The notes under the pieces were generated by a model. That model was not told the origin of the DNA. It saw nothing but the letters and a program-made list of their open reading frames with translations, and ran no database searches. From an uncultured Alphaproteobacteria bacterium (GTDB lineage: Bacteria > Pseudomonadota > Alphaproteobacteria > HIMB59 > GCA-002718135): a stretch of DNA of 64,000 nucleotides. Below, piece by piece: positions 51,314-64,000 of this stretch. The stretch is taken from contig CACILT010000004.1 in the NCBI GenBank assembly GCA_902587565.1, positions 32,501 through 96,500 of the forward strand, written 5' to 3'. The translations under genes were made by a program, and so were the position numbers. Position 1 is the stretch's first letter, and every line of letters begins with the position of its first letter.

Positions 51314-51799
51314 TCACTTATCTAATTTATTAAATAAAAATACAGTAGGAATAAATATAATTAAAGAAATTAAAAAGAAATTGAAAATTAAAAATACATT
51401 AAATTTATAGTCATTTATGAGATTTGCTAAAAATTGTTCAAATAAAAGTAAAACTATTAAAGTTATAAAATAAATAAAAATTATTTGATAAGAAGATAAT
51501 CTAATTAAATATTTTTTAAGTAAAATAAAAAAGATTAAAAGAGATAAAAAAGTTATTAAATGCGCGCCTATATAATTTAATAATAATACATCAAATAAAA
51601 TTCCATATACCATAGCAACAACATAAAGATAATAATGATAGTGGTAAAAAATTAGATAGATAAAAGTTAAGTGAAAAAGTACGTAAAATGCATTATTAAT
51701 ATTTGGGAACAAAATAAAAGAATTTACAGATATTGAAAAACTTATAATTAAAATAAAATTTAGTTTTATAGAGGAATTAAGTAATTTTGAAAACTCCAT
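51314..51799 (-). CDS. mreD: Rod-shape-determining protein MreD
   Basis: 161-aa polytopic protein between mreC and mrdA. Confidence 0.8.
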   Translation of the reverse strand: MEFSKLLNSSIKLNFILIISFSISVNSFILFPNINNAFYVLFHLTFIYLIFYHYHYYLYVVAMVYGILFDVLLLNYIGAHLITFLSLLIFFILLKKYLIRLSSYQIIFIYFITLIVLLLFEQFLANLINDYKFNVFLIFNFFLISLIIFIPTVFLFNKLDK

Positions 51800-52620
51800 T
51801 ATTTTGAAGTAACTATTTGAAGATAATCAATATTTTCAAAATCAACAAATGGTAGAACAAAAAATCTATTTTTTTCTACTTTAGCTACTTTACCAACTAA
51901 TAAATCTACAGGGAAAATTTGCGCTGTACCACTTGTCACTACAATATCTCCTAATCTTGGCATTTTATTTTCTTTCACAAAAGAACTTACTAGATATTTG
52001 CCATCTCCATTACCAGTTAGTAACGAAAAAATACCATCCGATATAGATTTTACCGAAATAGATAAATTCGGGTCAGTTAAAAGTATTACTCTTGAATTTT
52101 TAGCAGTTGTATCAATTACCTTACCAACCAATCCTCTTTCATTGATAGCTGACATATTTTTCTTAATTTTATCTTCATAACCAGCATTCAAGTTTATTAG
52201 CTTACTATAAATTGTATCGTTTCTATTAATAAGAGATGCAGTTTTGATTAAAATTAAATTATTATCAGTTGCATTTAACAATTTTTTTAAAACTTTATTC
52301 TCTCTTGAATTTTGTATTGCTAATGTTTGCCATTTTTTTAAACGTGTTATTTCTTCTTGAAGAATTTTGTTTTCAAATTTTAAACTTCTAAATTGATTAT
52401 ATTCGTCAACAAAATTTGAAAAAGCATTTACAGGTGCTGAAATAAATCTTGTAACTGGAACGACTACAGAACTCGATATATTTTTTATCCCATATACAAG
52501 ATAATAATCAGTTTTTGAAAAAAAGACTAAAAGAAATGAAATCGTGACTACAGAAATAATTGTAAAGTTTTTTATAAATCTTGATAATTGAAAAACCTTT
52601 ATTTGGAACTTTGGTGCCAT
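51799..52620 (-). CDS. mreC: Rod-shape-determining protein MreC
   Basis: Single TM plus coiled coil; LINRNDTIYSKLINLNAGYEDKIKKNMSAINERGLVGKVIDT, ILLTDPNLSISV, VTSGTAQIFPVDLLVGKV. Confidence 0.93.
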   Translation of the reverse strand: MAPKFQIKVFQLSRFIKNFTIISVVTISFLLVFFSKTDYYLVYGIKNISSSVVVPVTRFISAPVNAFSNFVDEYNQFRSLKFENKILQEEITRLKKWQTLAIQNSRENKVLKKLLNATDNNLILIKTASLINRNDTIYSKLINLNAGYEDKIKKNMSAINERGLVGKVIDTTAKNSRVILLTDPNLSISVKSISDGIFSLLTGNGDGKYLVSSFVKENKMPRLGDIVVTSGTAQIFPVDLLVGKVAKVEKNRFFVLPFVDFENIDYLQIVTSK

Positions 52621-52628
52621 TATAATTA

Positions 52629-53672
<1,044 letters not shown>

Positions 53673-55229
53673 TTAAACCCCTTCTATTTTTAAACTTGCT
53701 GTATTCTCTTTAATAGATTTAGTTTTTTTAAAGATCAATCTGTTTAATGCATTTATATAAGCTTTTGCTGAAGCAACAATAATATCAGGATCACTTCCTT
53801 TTGCTTGAGATGATAAATCTTCATCTTCAAGTCTAACAGTGACTTCTCCTTGCGCATCAGTTCCTGCTGTAATTGCATTTACTTGATAAAGTTTAAGCTT
53901 AAATTCAGTATTTGTAAGTTTTTTTATAGCATTAAATGTTGCATCAACAGGGCCATTACCGTTAATTTTAATATTTTCCAAATTATCGTTAATTTCTATC
54001 TTTAATTTAGCTTCAGCTTTTTCAACAGATCCAGCATTTACTTCTAAGGATACAAACTTAATGTGTTCATCATATGTCGATGTTCTATCTTCTGCTAATG
54101 CGATTAAATCTTCTTCAAATATTTCTTTTTTCTTATCTGCTAAATCCTTAAATCTTCCAAATAATTCCATTAAGGCATTATCACCTACTTCATAACCGAG
54201 TTCTTTTAATTTTTCTGAAAATGCATGTTTGCCTGAATGTTTGCCAAGAACTAGTGAAGATTTGTTTAGTCCTATTGATTCAGGCGTCATAATTTCATAA
54301 GTTCCAGCATGTTTAAGCATCCCATCTTGATGTATTCCTGCTTCATGAGCAAAAGCATTTGCGCCTACTATCGCTTTATTTGGCTGAACTGGAAAGCCTG
54401 TTATTGATGATACTAATCTAGAAGCTTTCATAATAGATTCAGTTTTAATATCTGTATGAAAAGGCATTAGATCTTTTTTTACTTTTAAAGTCATAACAAT
54501 TTCTTCTAGTGAAGAGTTTCCAGCCCTTTCACCCATACCATTAATTGTGCACTCTACTTGTCTTGCACCTTGTTTAATTGCAGCAACATTATTTGCTGTG
54601 GCTAAACCTAAGTCATTATGTGTGTGAGTAGAAAGAATTGCCTTATCAATGTTAGGAACATTATTTTTTACATTTTTAAAAATTTTACCGAACTCTTCTG
54701 GTAGAGTATAACCAACCGTATCAGGAATATTTATTGTTGAAGCACCAGAGTTAATAGCAAGCTCAATACATTGATATAAAAATTCTAATTCTGATCTTCC
54801 ACCATCTTCACAACTCCATTCAATATTATCACAAAGATTTCTTGCGTGAGAGACAGTCTTTTTAATAGCTTCTAAAACTTCTTCTTCAGTTTTCTTTAAT
54901 TTATATTTCATATGTAGAGGGCTGGTTGCAATAAAAGTATGAATTCTTGGAGACTTAGCATATTGTACTGCTTCCCAAGCACGGTCAATATCTCTAAAAC
55001 TTGCTCTTGCTAAACCAGCTATAGTTGAGTGTTTTACATGCTTGCTAACTTCAGAAACTGCCTCAAAATCTCCATTAGAAGCAATTGGAAACCCTGCTTC
55101 AATGATATCAACCTTCATAGAGTCAAGTACTTCAGCAATTTGAAGTTTTTCATCTAAATTCATTGATGCGCCTGGAGACTGCTCTCCGTCACGAAGAGTT
55201 GTGTCAAAAATATAAATTTTTTCAGTCAT
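53673..55229 (-). CDS. leuA: 2-isopropylmalate synthase
   Basis: IFDTTLRDGEQSPGASMN, STHTHNDLGLATANNVAAIKQGARQVECTINGMGERAGN, LGKHSGKHAF; regulatory C-terminal domain. Confidence 0.96.
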   Translation of the reverse strand: MTEKIYIFDTTLRDGEQSPGASMNLDEKLQIAEVLDSMKVDIIEAGFPIASNGDFEAVSEVSKHVKHSTIAGLARASFRDIDRAWEAVQYAKSPRIHTFIATSPLHMKYKLKKTEEEVLEAIKKTVSHARNLCDNIEWSCEDGGRSELEFLYQCIELAINSGASTINIPDTVGYTLPEEFGKIFKNVKNNVPNIDKAILSTHTHNDLGLATANNVAAIKQGARQVECTINGMGERAGNSSLEEIVMTLKVKKDLMPFHTDIKTESIMKASRLVSSITGFPVQPNKAIVGANAFAHEAGIHQDGMLKHAGTYEIMTPESIGLNKSSLVLGKHSGKHAFSEKLKELGYEVGDNALMELFGRFKDLADKKKEIFEEDLIALAEDRTSTYDEHIKFVSLEVNAGSVEKAEAKLKIEINDNLENIKINGNGPVDATFNAIKKLTNTEFKLKLYQVNAITAGTDAQGEVTVRLEDEDLSSQAKGSDPDIIVASAKAYINALNRLIFKKTKSIKENTASLKIEGV

Positions 55230-55271
55230 TACAATGATTATACACTAATAAAAATTTTATTAAACTTTCAT

Positions 55272-56832
<1,561 letters not shown>

Positions 56833-56833
<1 letters not shown>

Positions 56834-58599
56834 TAAACTAAAATTTTTCCTTTTTCGGCTGATTTTTTATCTTGTTTTTGATCTTTACTTAACATCATTT
56901 CATTATGGGCAGAACCACTTTGTATCATTGGAAAGCAATTCTCTTCTTTAGTAACCCAAATATCTGCAATAACTGTATTTTTTGTTTCAATCATTTCAGT
57001 TATAACATTATCAAGATCATCAGTAGTCTTCGCTCTTAAACCTACAGCTTTATAACTTTCTGCTAATTTTACAAAATCAGGTAAACTATCAGTATAACTT
57101 TCGGAATATCTTCCACCATGTAAGAGCTCCTGCCATTGTCTTACCATACCCATGTATTCATTATTTAGGATAAATATTTTCACTGGTAGTCTATATTGAA
57201 CTGCTGTACTCATTTCTTGAATATTCATAAGAATAGAAGCATCTCCTGCTATATCGACCACTAAGGCATCTGGATGTCCAACTTGAGCTCCAATTGCGGC
57301 AGGAAATCCATATCCCATAGTTCCTAAACCACCTGACGTCAGCCATCTATTTGGTTGCTCAAATTTATAAAATTGAGCAGCCCACATTTGATGCTGACCG
57401 ACTTCAGTAGTAATAAAAGTTTTTGTATTTTTTGTTAACTCGTAGAGTCTTTGAACTGCATATTGAGGTTTAATCTGTTTACCTTCGTTATTGTAGTTTA
57501 AACAATCTACTTTTTTCCATTTAGTTATTTTATCCCACCATAATTTAAGTGCCTTATCATCAATCTGAAGTTTCTTTTCTTTCCAAACTTCGATCATCTT
57601 TTCAACAACTTGTTTTACATCACCTATTATTGGAACATCGACATTTATAGTTTTATTAATATTACTTTCATCAATATCAATATGGATTTTTTTTGAATTT
57701 GGTGAAAAAGCATCAAGTCTTCCTGTAACACGATCATCAAATCTTGCTCCAATATTAATCATTACATCACATTCATGCATTGCCATATTAGCTTCATACA
57801 TTCCGTGCATACCGAGCATGCCAAGTGAGTTTTTATCTGATGAAGCTACTACACCAAGACCCATTAAAGTCATTGTTACAGGTGATCCAACCATATTTAT
57901 AAATTCTCTAACTAATTTTGAAGCTTTTGGACCAGAATTAATACATCCACCGCCAATATAAAAAATTGGTTTTTTAGATTTCGAAATTAATTCTACTGCT
58001 TCTTCAATTTTATTTTTTTCAAAATCAGGGCTTGGCTCAAATAATCTATGTGAAGGTATAATTATTTTACTTTTTTCTTCATAAGTTCCAGAAGCAAATT
58101 GAACATCTTTTGGTATATCAATTAATACAGGTCCTGGTCTTCCATTTTGAGCAATAGTAAATGCTTCATGAAAAACTGAAGATAGTTTATTTACATCCTT
58201 AACTAAATAATTATGTTTAGTACAAGGTCTAGTTATACCTGTCGTGTCACATTCTTGAAATGCATCACTACCAATTAAGTGTTGTGGTACCTGTCCAGTT
58301 ATACATACGATAGGTACACTATCCATCATTGCATCAGTTAAACCAGTTACAACATTTGTTGCACCAGGTCCTGATGTAACAAGAACTACTCCAGTTTTAC
58401 CGGTAGATCTAGCATAACCCTCAGCTGCATGTATGGCGCCACCTTCTTGTCTTACTAAAACATGCTTAATTGAATTTTGTTTAAATAAAGTATCGTATAT
58501 GGGCAATACTGCACCGCCAGGATATCCAAATACAACTTCTACGCCTTGTTCAGCTAAGCTTTTTAAGACAATTTCAGCGCCTGTTATTTCATTTTTCAT
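56833..58599 (-). CDS. ilvB: Acetolactate synthase large subunit
   Basis: VFGYPGGAVLPIYDTLF, VLVTSGPGATNVVTGLTDAMMDSVPIVCITGQV, GDASILMNIQEMSTAVQYRLPVKIFILNNEYMGMVRQWQ. Confidence 0.97.
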
Positions 58600-58646
58600 T
58601 GAATTTAGCTCATAGGCTGTGGATAAAATAAAATCAATAAATTAGT

Positions 58647-59570
58647 TCAATTTTGCTCTAAATTAATGGATTTTAAGTCAATTTGGTCTGGAAATTGATT
58701 AAATTTTTTAAAAATATTAAGATTTGAAGATCTCCACCAAGTATGTTGTCTTTTTACATAGTTTCTTGTTACTTGCTGTATTTTAGAAATACATTCCTCA
58801 ATCGATACTTCGTTATTAAGATAAGATTGAATTTCAGGAACTCCGTGAGCTTTCATTATTGGTAAACTATTATTATAATTTAATTTAAGCAAATTTTTGA
58901 CTTCCTCAATTGCACCATCTTCAATCATTAAATGTGTTCTATGATCTACTCTTCTATAGTTTTCTTTTCTATCTGGAAGAAATAATAATATTTTGTAATT
59001 TTTTAAATTAATAAAATCTTTATTTTTACTTTTTTTCCAATCACTAAATTTTTTCTTAGTGAAAAAATTTACTTCCCATATTCTTCTTATTCTTTGAATA
59101 TCGTTTGGGTCAATATTAACCATTGCATCACTGTCAAGTTCATTAACTAAATTAAAAAAATTTTCCTTACCAATTTTTAAAATTATTTTTTCTGATTCTA
59201 TTTTTACTTTTTCTGGAATAGATGGAATTGAAACTATTCCATTAATTAAAGATTCTATGTAAAGACCTGTACCTCCAACTAAAATAGGAGTTATATTTTT
59301 ATCAACCAAATAATTTATTTTTTTTGATGCTTCCTCGCACCATTTTTGAACATTAAATCTAACATCGCCTTTTACAAAACCATAAAGATGGTGATTGATT
59401 TTTTTTTGATCATTTAAAGTTGGTCTAGCAGTTAAGATACTTAACTCATGATAAATTTGCATACTATCAGCATTTATAATCTCACCATTTAGTTTGTTAG
59501 CTAGACTTAAAGCAAATTTTGATTTTCCTGATGCAGTGGGTCCTAATACAAAATAGATTTGAGTTTTCAA
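58647..59570 (-). CDS. miaA: tRNA dimethylallyltransferase
   Basis: VLGPTASGKSKFALSLA, INADSMQIYHELSILTARP, GGTGLYIESLINGI. Confidence 0.95.
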   Translation of the reverse strand: MKTQIYFVLGPTASGKSKFALSLANKLNGEIINADSMQIYHELSILTARPTLNDQKKINHHLYGFVKGDVRFNVQKWCEEASKKINYLVDKNITPILVGGTGLYIESLINGIVSIPSIPEKVKIESEKIILKIGKENFFNLVNELDSDAMVNIDPNDIQRIRRIWEVNFFTKKKFSDWKKSKNKDFINLKNYKILLFLPDRKENYRRVDHRTHLMIEDGAIEEVKNLLKLNYNNSLPIMKAHGVPEIQSYLNNEVSIEECISKIQQVTRNYVKRQHTWWRSSNLNIFKKFNQFPDQIDLKSINLEQN

Positions 59571-60940
59571 TTATTCTTAAATTTAATTGTTACCCAATTT
59601 TGCTCATCATCTCTAATTATTTTTAGTAATAATGAGGATCTACCTGTTTTTTCTAAAGAATTTACTAATTCTTCAAATGAACTCATATTGTTAATACCCT
59701 CTCTATTAACTTCTGTGATTATATCTCCATTTTGCAAACTACTATCAATGTCATCAATTGAAATTACTTTAACCCCACTTTCATGATCTTCAATAGTAAT
59801 TCCTAAAGATTCAATTTTTAAATTTTTTTCAATATTTGTAGTTGTTTTTCTTTCCGTAACTACCTCTCCAGGTAATTCTCCTAATATTACCTCAATACGA
59901 ATTTTTTTATTTTTTCTCCAAACTTCTAATATTGCAGTAGAACCTACATCTGACTCTGCAACAACTCTTGGTAAATCAGGCATCTTTTTGATTTCTATAT
60001 TATTAAATTTTAAAATTACATCGCCTGGTTCTAATCCAGCAGTTTTTGAGGGTCCATTAGGATTGACATTGGATATGAATGCACCTTTTTGATCAGGCAA
60101 TCCAAGACTTTCCGCAAAATCCTTTGTGACAGGTTGAATTTGTACACCTAACCAACCTCTCTTTGTTTTTCCAAAATCTTTTAATTGTTGTACTATTTTT
60201 TTGGCACTGTTTGCAGGTATTGCAAATCCTAAACCAATACTTCCACCTGTTTGAGAAACAATTGCCGTATTAATTCCTATAACCTCTCCATCTAAATTAA
60301 ATAATGGTCCGCCAGAATTACCACGATTAATAGATGCATCTGTTTGTAAAAATTTAACATATGGTCCACTTCCTAAATCTCTTGAGATTGCAGATATAAT
60401 TCCTGCTGTGACAGTTCCTCCCAAACCAAGAGGGTTTCCAATTGCAATTGACCAATCTCCAACTCTCATCTTATCCGAGTCTCCCCAACCAACATATGTA
60501 AGTTTTTTGTTTTTTGTATCAATTTTCAATACAGCTATGTCTGCTTTGGGATCTCTTCCGAGTAATTCAGCTGTAAACTCTGTTTCATCATTTAGAATAA
60601 CAGTTATTTCATCAGCTCCTTCAATTACATGATTATTTGTAACGACTATACCATCTTCACTTATTATAAAACCGGAACCAAGTCCTGTCATTGGTCGTTG
60701 TGATCGTCTTTGATCACGATCAAAATATTCTTTGAAAAAATCATCAAAAGGAGATCCCTCAGGAAATTGTGGTATTTGATTTTGGTTATTGTTTTCAACA
60801 ATAGTAGTTGATGCAATACTAACTACTGCAGGAGATAATTGTTCTACTAGATCAGCGAAACTCTCAGGTACAGCAAGTAATGGTTTCGAAAATAAAATAA
60901 AAATTAAGAAGAAAAATTTAATTCTCATATTAATTGTCAT
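59567..60940 (-). CDS. degP: Do/DegP-family serine protease with PDZ domains
   Basis: GLGSGFIISEDGIVVTNNHVIEGADEI, LQTDASINRGNSGGPLFNLDGEVIGIN, PDZ region GWLGVQIQPVT. Confidence 0.95.
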   Translation of the reverse strand: MTINMRIKFFFLIFILFSKPLLAVPESFADLVEQLSPAVVSIASTTIVENNNQNQIPQFPEGSPFDDFFKEYFDRDQRRSQRPMTGLGSGFIISEDGIVVTNNHVIEGADEITVILNDETEFTAELLGRDPKADIAVLKIDTKNKKLTYVGWGDSDKMRVGDWSIAIGNPLGLGGTVTAGIISAISRDLGSGPYVKFLQTDASINRGNSGGPLFNLDGEVIGINTAIVSQTGGSIGLGFAIPANSAKKIVQQLKDFGKTKRGWLGVQIQPVTKDFAESLGLPDQKGAFISNVNPNGPSKTAGLEPGDVILKFNNIEIKKMPDLPRVVAESDVGSTAILEVWRKNKKIRIEVILGELPGEVVTERKTTTNIEKNLKIESLGITIEDHESGVKVISIDDIDSSLQNGDIITEVNREGINNMSSFEELVNSLEKTGRSSLLLKIIRDDEQNWVTIKFKNN

Positions 60941-61130
60941 AGTATTTGAACGTGAAATAAATAAGGCACAATCCTAGAAGAGCAAAAAATAAACTAATAT
61001 TTTTTACAGTTTGTGGATTAATAAGATAAAGCATATCTAGATATTTCTTTAAATTGTTCGCTAAGAAAAAATAGACTATGCCTTCAATGATCAGCACTAG
61101 ACCTATGCTTATTAGTAATATTTCAAACAT
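60930..61130 (-). CDS. DUF2065 family small membrane protein
   Basis: 66 aa, two TM segments, GLVLIIEGIVYFF; located between hflC and degP as in other proteobacteria. Confidence 0.8.
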   Translation of the reverse strand: MFEILLISIGLVLIIEGIVYFFLANNLKKYLDMLYLINPQTVKNISLFFALLGLCLIYFTFKYYDN

Positions 61131-62035
61131 TAATTTTGGATATCTATTTCACCAAAAAATTTTTCACACACTTCCCCAGGAGCAATTACCATAGACATCT
61201 CTGTGTCTCCAAAAGTATCTTTACAAGCTTGCATTGTTCTTAAGAAATCAAAAAATTCTTCATCAAGGCTATAAGCATCACCTAATATTTTATTTTTAGC
61301 AGCATCTCCTTCACCTCTTAGTATTGATGAAGTTCTTTCGGCTTCGGCTAGAATTACTGTTTGTTGTCTATCTGCTGATGCAACAATTTCTTTAGAAAGT
61401 TCTTCACCTTCTGCTCTCAATAAATTTGCTTCTTTTTCACGTTCAGAACGCATTCTTTGATAAACGTTATTAGATACTTGTTCGGTTAAATCTGTTCTTC
61501 CAATTCTAATATCTACAATTTTAACGCCAAAAGAATTCTCATTAACCTTAATTTGTTTTTCAATTTCATTCATAATATTAATACGTTCATCACTCAGTAG
61601 TGATGTTAATGAGTATTGTGCAATTACACCTCTAACTGCTGCGTTTATAATTCTTCCAAATCTATCTGAAAAAGTAGTTTCATTTCTAACTGTCTGATAA
61701 AACTTTAGAGGATCAACAATGTTGTATCTAGCAAATGAATCAACAATAATTCTTTTTTGATCTGAAAGTATCATTTCTTCAGGTTGGGGATCGAGATTAA
61801 GCAATCTAGAATCTAAAAAAACAGCATCTTGAATAAATGGAATTTTAAATTGAAGACCAGGTTTTGTAACAACTTTTCTTGGGTCACCAAATTGAAGCAC
61901 TAAAGCCTGCTTAGTTTCATTTACAATAAAAAAAGCTCCAGTGAAAGTAAGGAAAAGAATAAATAAAACTAGAACTATAAGTAAATTTCTTGCACTAAAT
62001 CTCATCTTAATTATTTCCCGACTTTTTAAGTTCAT
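61130..62035 (-). CDS. hflC: HflC, modulator of FtsH (SPFH/band 7)
   Basis: IVNETKQALVLQFGDPRKVVTKPGLQFKIPFIQDAVFLDSRLLNLDPQPEEMILSDQKRIIVDSFARYNI. Confidence 0.95.
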   Translation of the reverse strand: MNLKSREIIKMRFSARNLLIVLVLFILFLTFTGAFFIVNETKQALVLQFGDPRKVVTKPGLQFKIPFIQDAVFLDSRLLNLDPQPEEMILSDQKRIIVDSFARYNIVDPLKFYQTVRNETTFSDRFGRIINAAVRGVIAQYSLTSLLSDERINIMNEIEKQIKVNENSFGVKIVDIRIGRTDLTEQVSNNVYQRMRSEREKEANLLRAEGEELSKEIVASADRQQTVILAEAERTSSILRGEGDAAKNKILGDAYSLDEEFFDFLRTMQACKDTFGDTEMSMVIAPGEVCEKFFGEIDIQN

Positions 62036-63113
62036 TCAATGGAAGGTAAGGAACCACACCCTGTCCATTTCCAGTATCATCTAAAATTATTTTGTTCTTA
62101 CCTTCTAAAACTTCCCTTAAAGTTTCTAAATAAATTCTTCTTTTAGTTACTTCTTTCGCATCTTTATAACTATTGTAAACATCAATAAAGTTTTGTGCCA
62201 CACCTTCAGCTTGTTTAACTACCTGCTCTTTGTATGCTGTAGCAGCTTCGACGAGTTTGGCTGCTTCACCACGTGCATTGGGTACAATCCTATTTAAATA
62301 AGTATTTGCTTCGTTAACTAATCTTTCTTTATCTTGTCTTGCTCTTTGAACTTCATCGAAAGCATCAATTACTTGATCGGGCGGATCAACACTTTGAAGC
62401 TGTACTGATTGAATTAAAACACCACTTTCATAGGAATCTAAAACTAGTTGTAATTCATTTCTTACAACTTGTTCAACCTCTTGACGACCTTCTGTAAGTA
62501 AGAATTGAAGATCTCTTTGACCAACAACTTCACGTACAACACTTTCAGACATATCTTTAACGGTAAGTTCTGGATTTCTAAGCTTGAAGAGAAAATTTCC
62601 AGCGTCTTTAATTTTGAATAGTACTGTGAATGCAACATCTGCTATATTTTGATCACCCGTAAGCATTAAACTTTCTTCAATAACTTTTCGCTCTGCATTT
62701 GAATTTGAGCCGAAACCAAGATCACTTGCACTTCTAAACCCAACGTTGATTTTTCTAATTACTTCAACTTTAGGTGTAACAGTTTGACCGATTGGAGTTG
62801 GAAAAAAGTAATGTAATCCGGGCTCGGTTGTTTGACCATTCCATTTTCCAAATAAAAGCTCTACACCCTGTTCATCAGGCTCAACTCTATAAAAACCAGT
62901 AGCTAACCATAGTAAAACAGCTACTATTATAAATATTGAAATGTTACGTCTGCCACCAAATTTAAAATTGCCAAATCTATCTTTTGCTTTTCTGATGGAA
63001 TCTTCAAAATCTCTTCTGTTTGGACCGTCTCCAGACCCTCCTGAACCCCAAGGATTGTTATTTCCACCTGATCCCCAAGGATTATTGTCGTTGTTATTTT
63101 TATTCCAGTTCAT
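62007..63113 (-). CDS. hflK: HflK, modulator of FtsH (SPFH/band 7)
   Basis: NNPWGSGGNNNPWG N-terminus; GFYRVEPDEQGVELLFGKWN; LTGDQNIADVAFTVLFKI. Confidence 0.95.
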   Translation of the reverse strand: MNWNKNNNDNNPWGSGGNNNPWGSGGSGDGPNRRDFEDSIRKAKDRFGNFKFGGRRNISIFIIVAVLLWLATGFYRVEPDEQGVELLFGKWNGQTTEPGLHYFFPTPIGQTVTPKVEVIRKINVGFRSASDLGFGSNSNAERKVIEESLMLTGDQNIADVAFTVLFKIKDAGNFLFKLRNPELTVKDMSESVVREVVGQRDLQFLLTEGRQEVEQVVRNELQLVLDSYESGVLIQSVQLQSVDPPDQVIDAFDEVQRARQDKERLVNEANTYLNRIVPNARGEAAKLVEAATAYKEQVVKQAEGVAQNFIDVYNSYKDAKEVTKRRIYLETLREVLEGKNKIILDDTGNGQGVVPYLPLNELKKSGNN

Positions 63114-63199
63114 ATATTGTTGATAATATTGGCTCTATCTACTAACACTAATTATAATATTTAATAACTAATATTTGAGTAAATCTGGAAAAATCAAGT

Positions 63200-64000
63200 A
63201 TGTCTAATGAAATTTTATCTTTAATTTATACATTTTCGAAGAAATTTAGTGATCCTGAAACAAATCTTAGTTTTGATCCTAAAAATCAAAATATTTCAGC
63301 AGTTGTAAAAGATGGCAATGTAAACATTTCCTTACTTGTAAAAGGTCAAAAAGAAGATCTTTATCTAAATATAGCAAGATTGCTTAAAAATAATGTTGAA
63401 CAAATTTCTGGAATACGTTCTGTGAATGTAATTATAAACTCAGATGTACAGATTACTAAAACAAATAATAATGATAATAGAAGATTTAAAATTGATGCAA
63501 AAAATATAGTAGCAATTGCTAGTGGTAAGGGGGGAGTTGGCAAATCTACATTTTCGGTAAATCTTGCCACAGCATTAAGATCACTAGATCTTAAAATTGG
63601 CTTACTTGATGCAGATATTTATGGTCCTAGCATTCCTAGAATGATGGGTATTTCAAAAAAACCTATAATGAATGAAAACAAAAAACTTATACCTTTAGAA
63701 AATTACGGAATAAAATTGATGTCTATTGGATTTATTCTAGACTCTGAAGCTCCAACGATTTGGAGAGGGCCAATGGTCATGAAAGCTTTAGAGCAAATGT
63801 TTAATGGAGTTGAATGGGGTGAATTAGATTACCTTATAATAGATTTGCCACCAGGCACTGGAGATGCTCAGCTTACTTTGGCTCAAAGTTCAAAACTTTC
63901 TGGATCAATTGTAATTTCTACACCTCAAGATGTAGCTCTTACTGATGCTAGAAAAGGAATAAATATGTTTAAAAAAGTAAATGTTGAGATTCTTGGTATT
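63200..64000 (+). CDS. mrp: Mrp/NBP35 family Fe-S carrier ATPase (truncated by window end)
   Basis: Translation from ATG 63200 gives MSNEILSLIYTFSKKFSDPETN...IVAIASGKGGVGKSTFSVNLATALR...LLDADIYGPSIPRMMG...DYLIIDLPPGTGDAQLTL. It is absent from the ORF track because it runs off the window. Confidence 0.95.
   Translation, partial: MSNEILSLIYTFSKKFSDPETNLSFDPKNQNISAVVKDGNVNISLLVKGQKEDLYLNIARLLKNNVEQISGIRSVNVIINSDVQITKTNNNDNRRFKIDAKNIVAIASGKGGVGKSTFSVNLATALRSLDLKIGLLDADIYGPSIPRMMGISKKPIMNENKKLIPLENYGIKLMSIGFILDSEAPTIWRGPMVMKALEQMFNGVEWGELDYLIIDLPPGTGDAQLTLAQSSKLSGSIVISTPQDVALTDARKGINMFKKVNVEILGI

Noticed and set aside
55230-55271. AATAAAAATTTTATT inverted repeat between ilvC and leuA as a terminator
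   Set aside because: All-A/T stem with essentially no loop; expected by chance in such AT-rich DNA.

Overview
The window is an AT-rich, gene-dense, collinear chromosomal segment. Marker genes suggest a streamlined alphaproteobacterium, possibly marine SAR11/HIMB59-like; this lineage is inferred from gene content and composition, not from a search. At the left is a minus-strand rRNA operon: 16S, tRNA-Ile(GAT), tRNA-Ala(TGC) and the 5' part of 23S. It has a recognisable promoter, a boxA antiterminator and a 16S-bracketing processing stem. Two CAT-anticodon tRNAs follow. Next come a SUF Fe-S cluster, mnmA, tyrS, prfB with a programmed +1 frameshift, PBP1a, RNase E/G, an accBC-aat-DUF2155-NDUFA12 block, pyrC, glyS, sppA, polyprenyl synthase, rpe, LysR, an SbmA/BacA-type transporter, uppP, sbcB, a deoC/ALDH/rbsK/rbsD-like sugar block and gpsA. 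The right part is a long minus-strand array: hflK-hflC-DUF2065-degP-miaA-ilvBHC-leuA-mreBCD-mrdA-rodA-livGFHM. The window ends in mrp, which is truncated by the edge. I saw no CRISPR array, transposase, prophage or clear defence system. The items most worth checking are: the RF2 frameshift site with a GUU slip codon, a 27-aa extremely basic unannotated ORF next to the SbmA-like transporter, the branched-chain amino acid/cell-shape super-array, and the competing rRNA leader structures.
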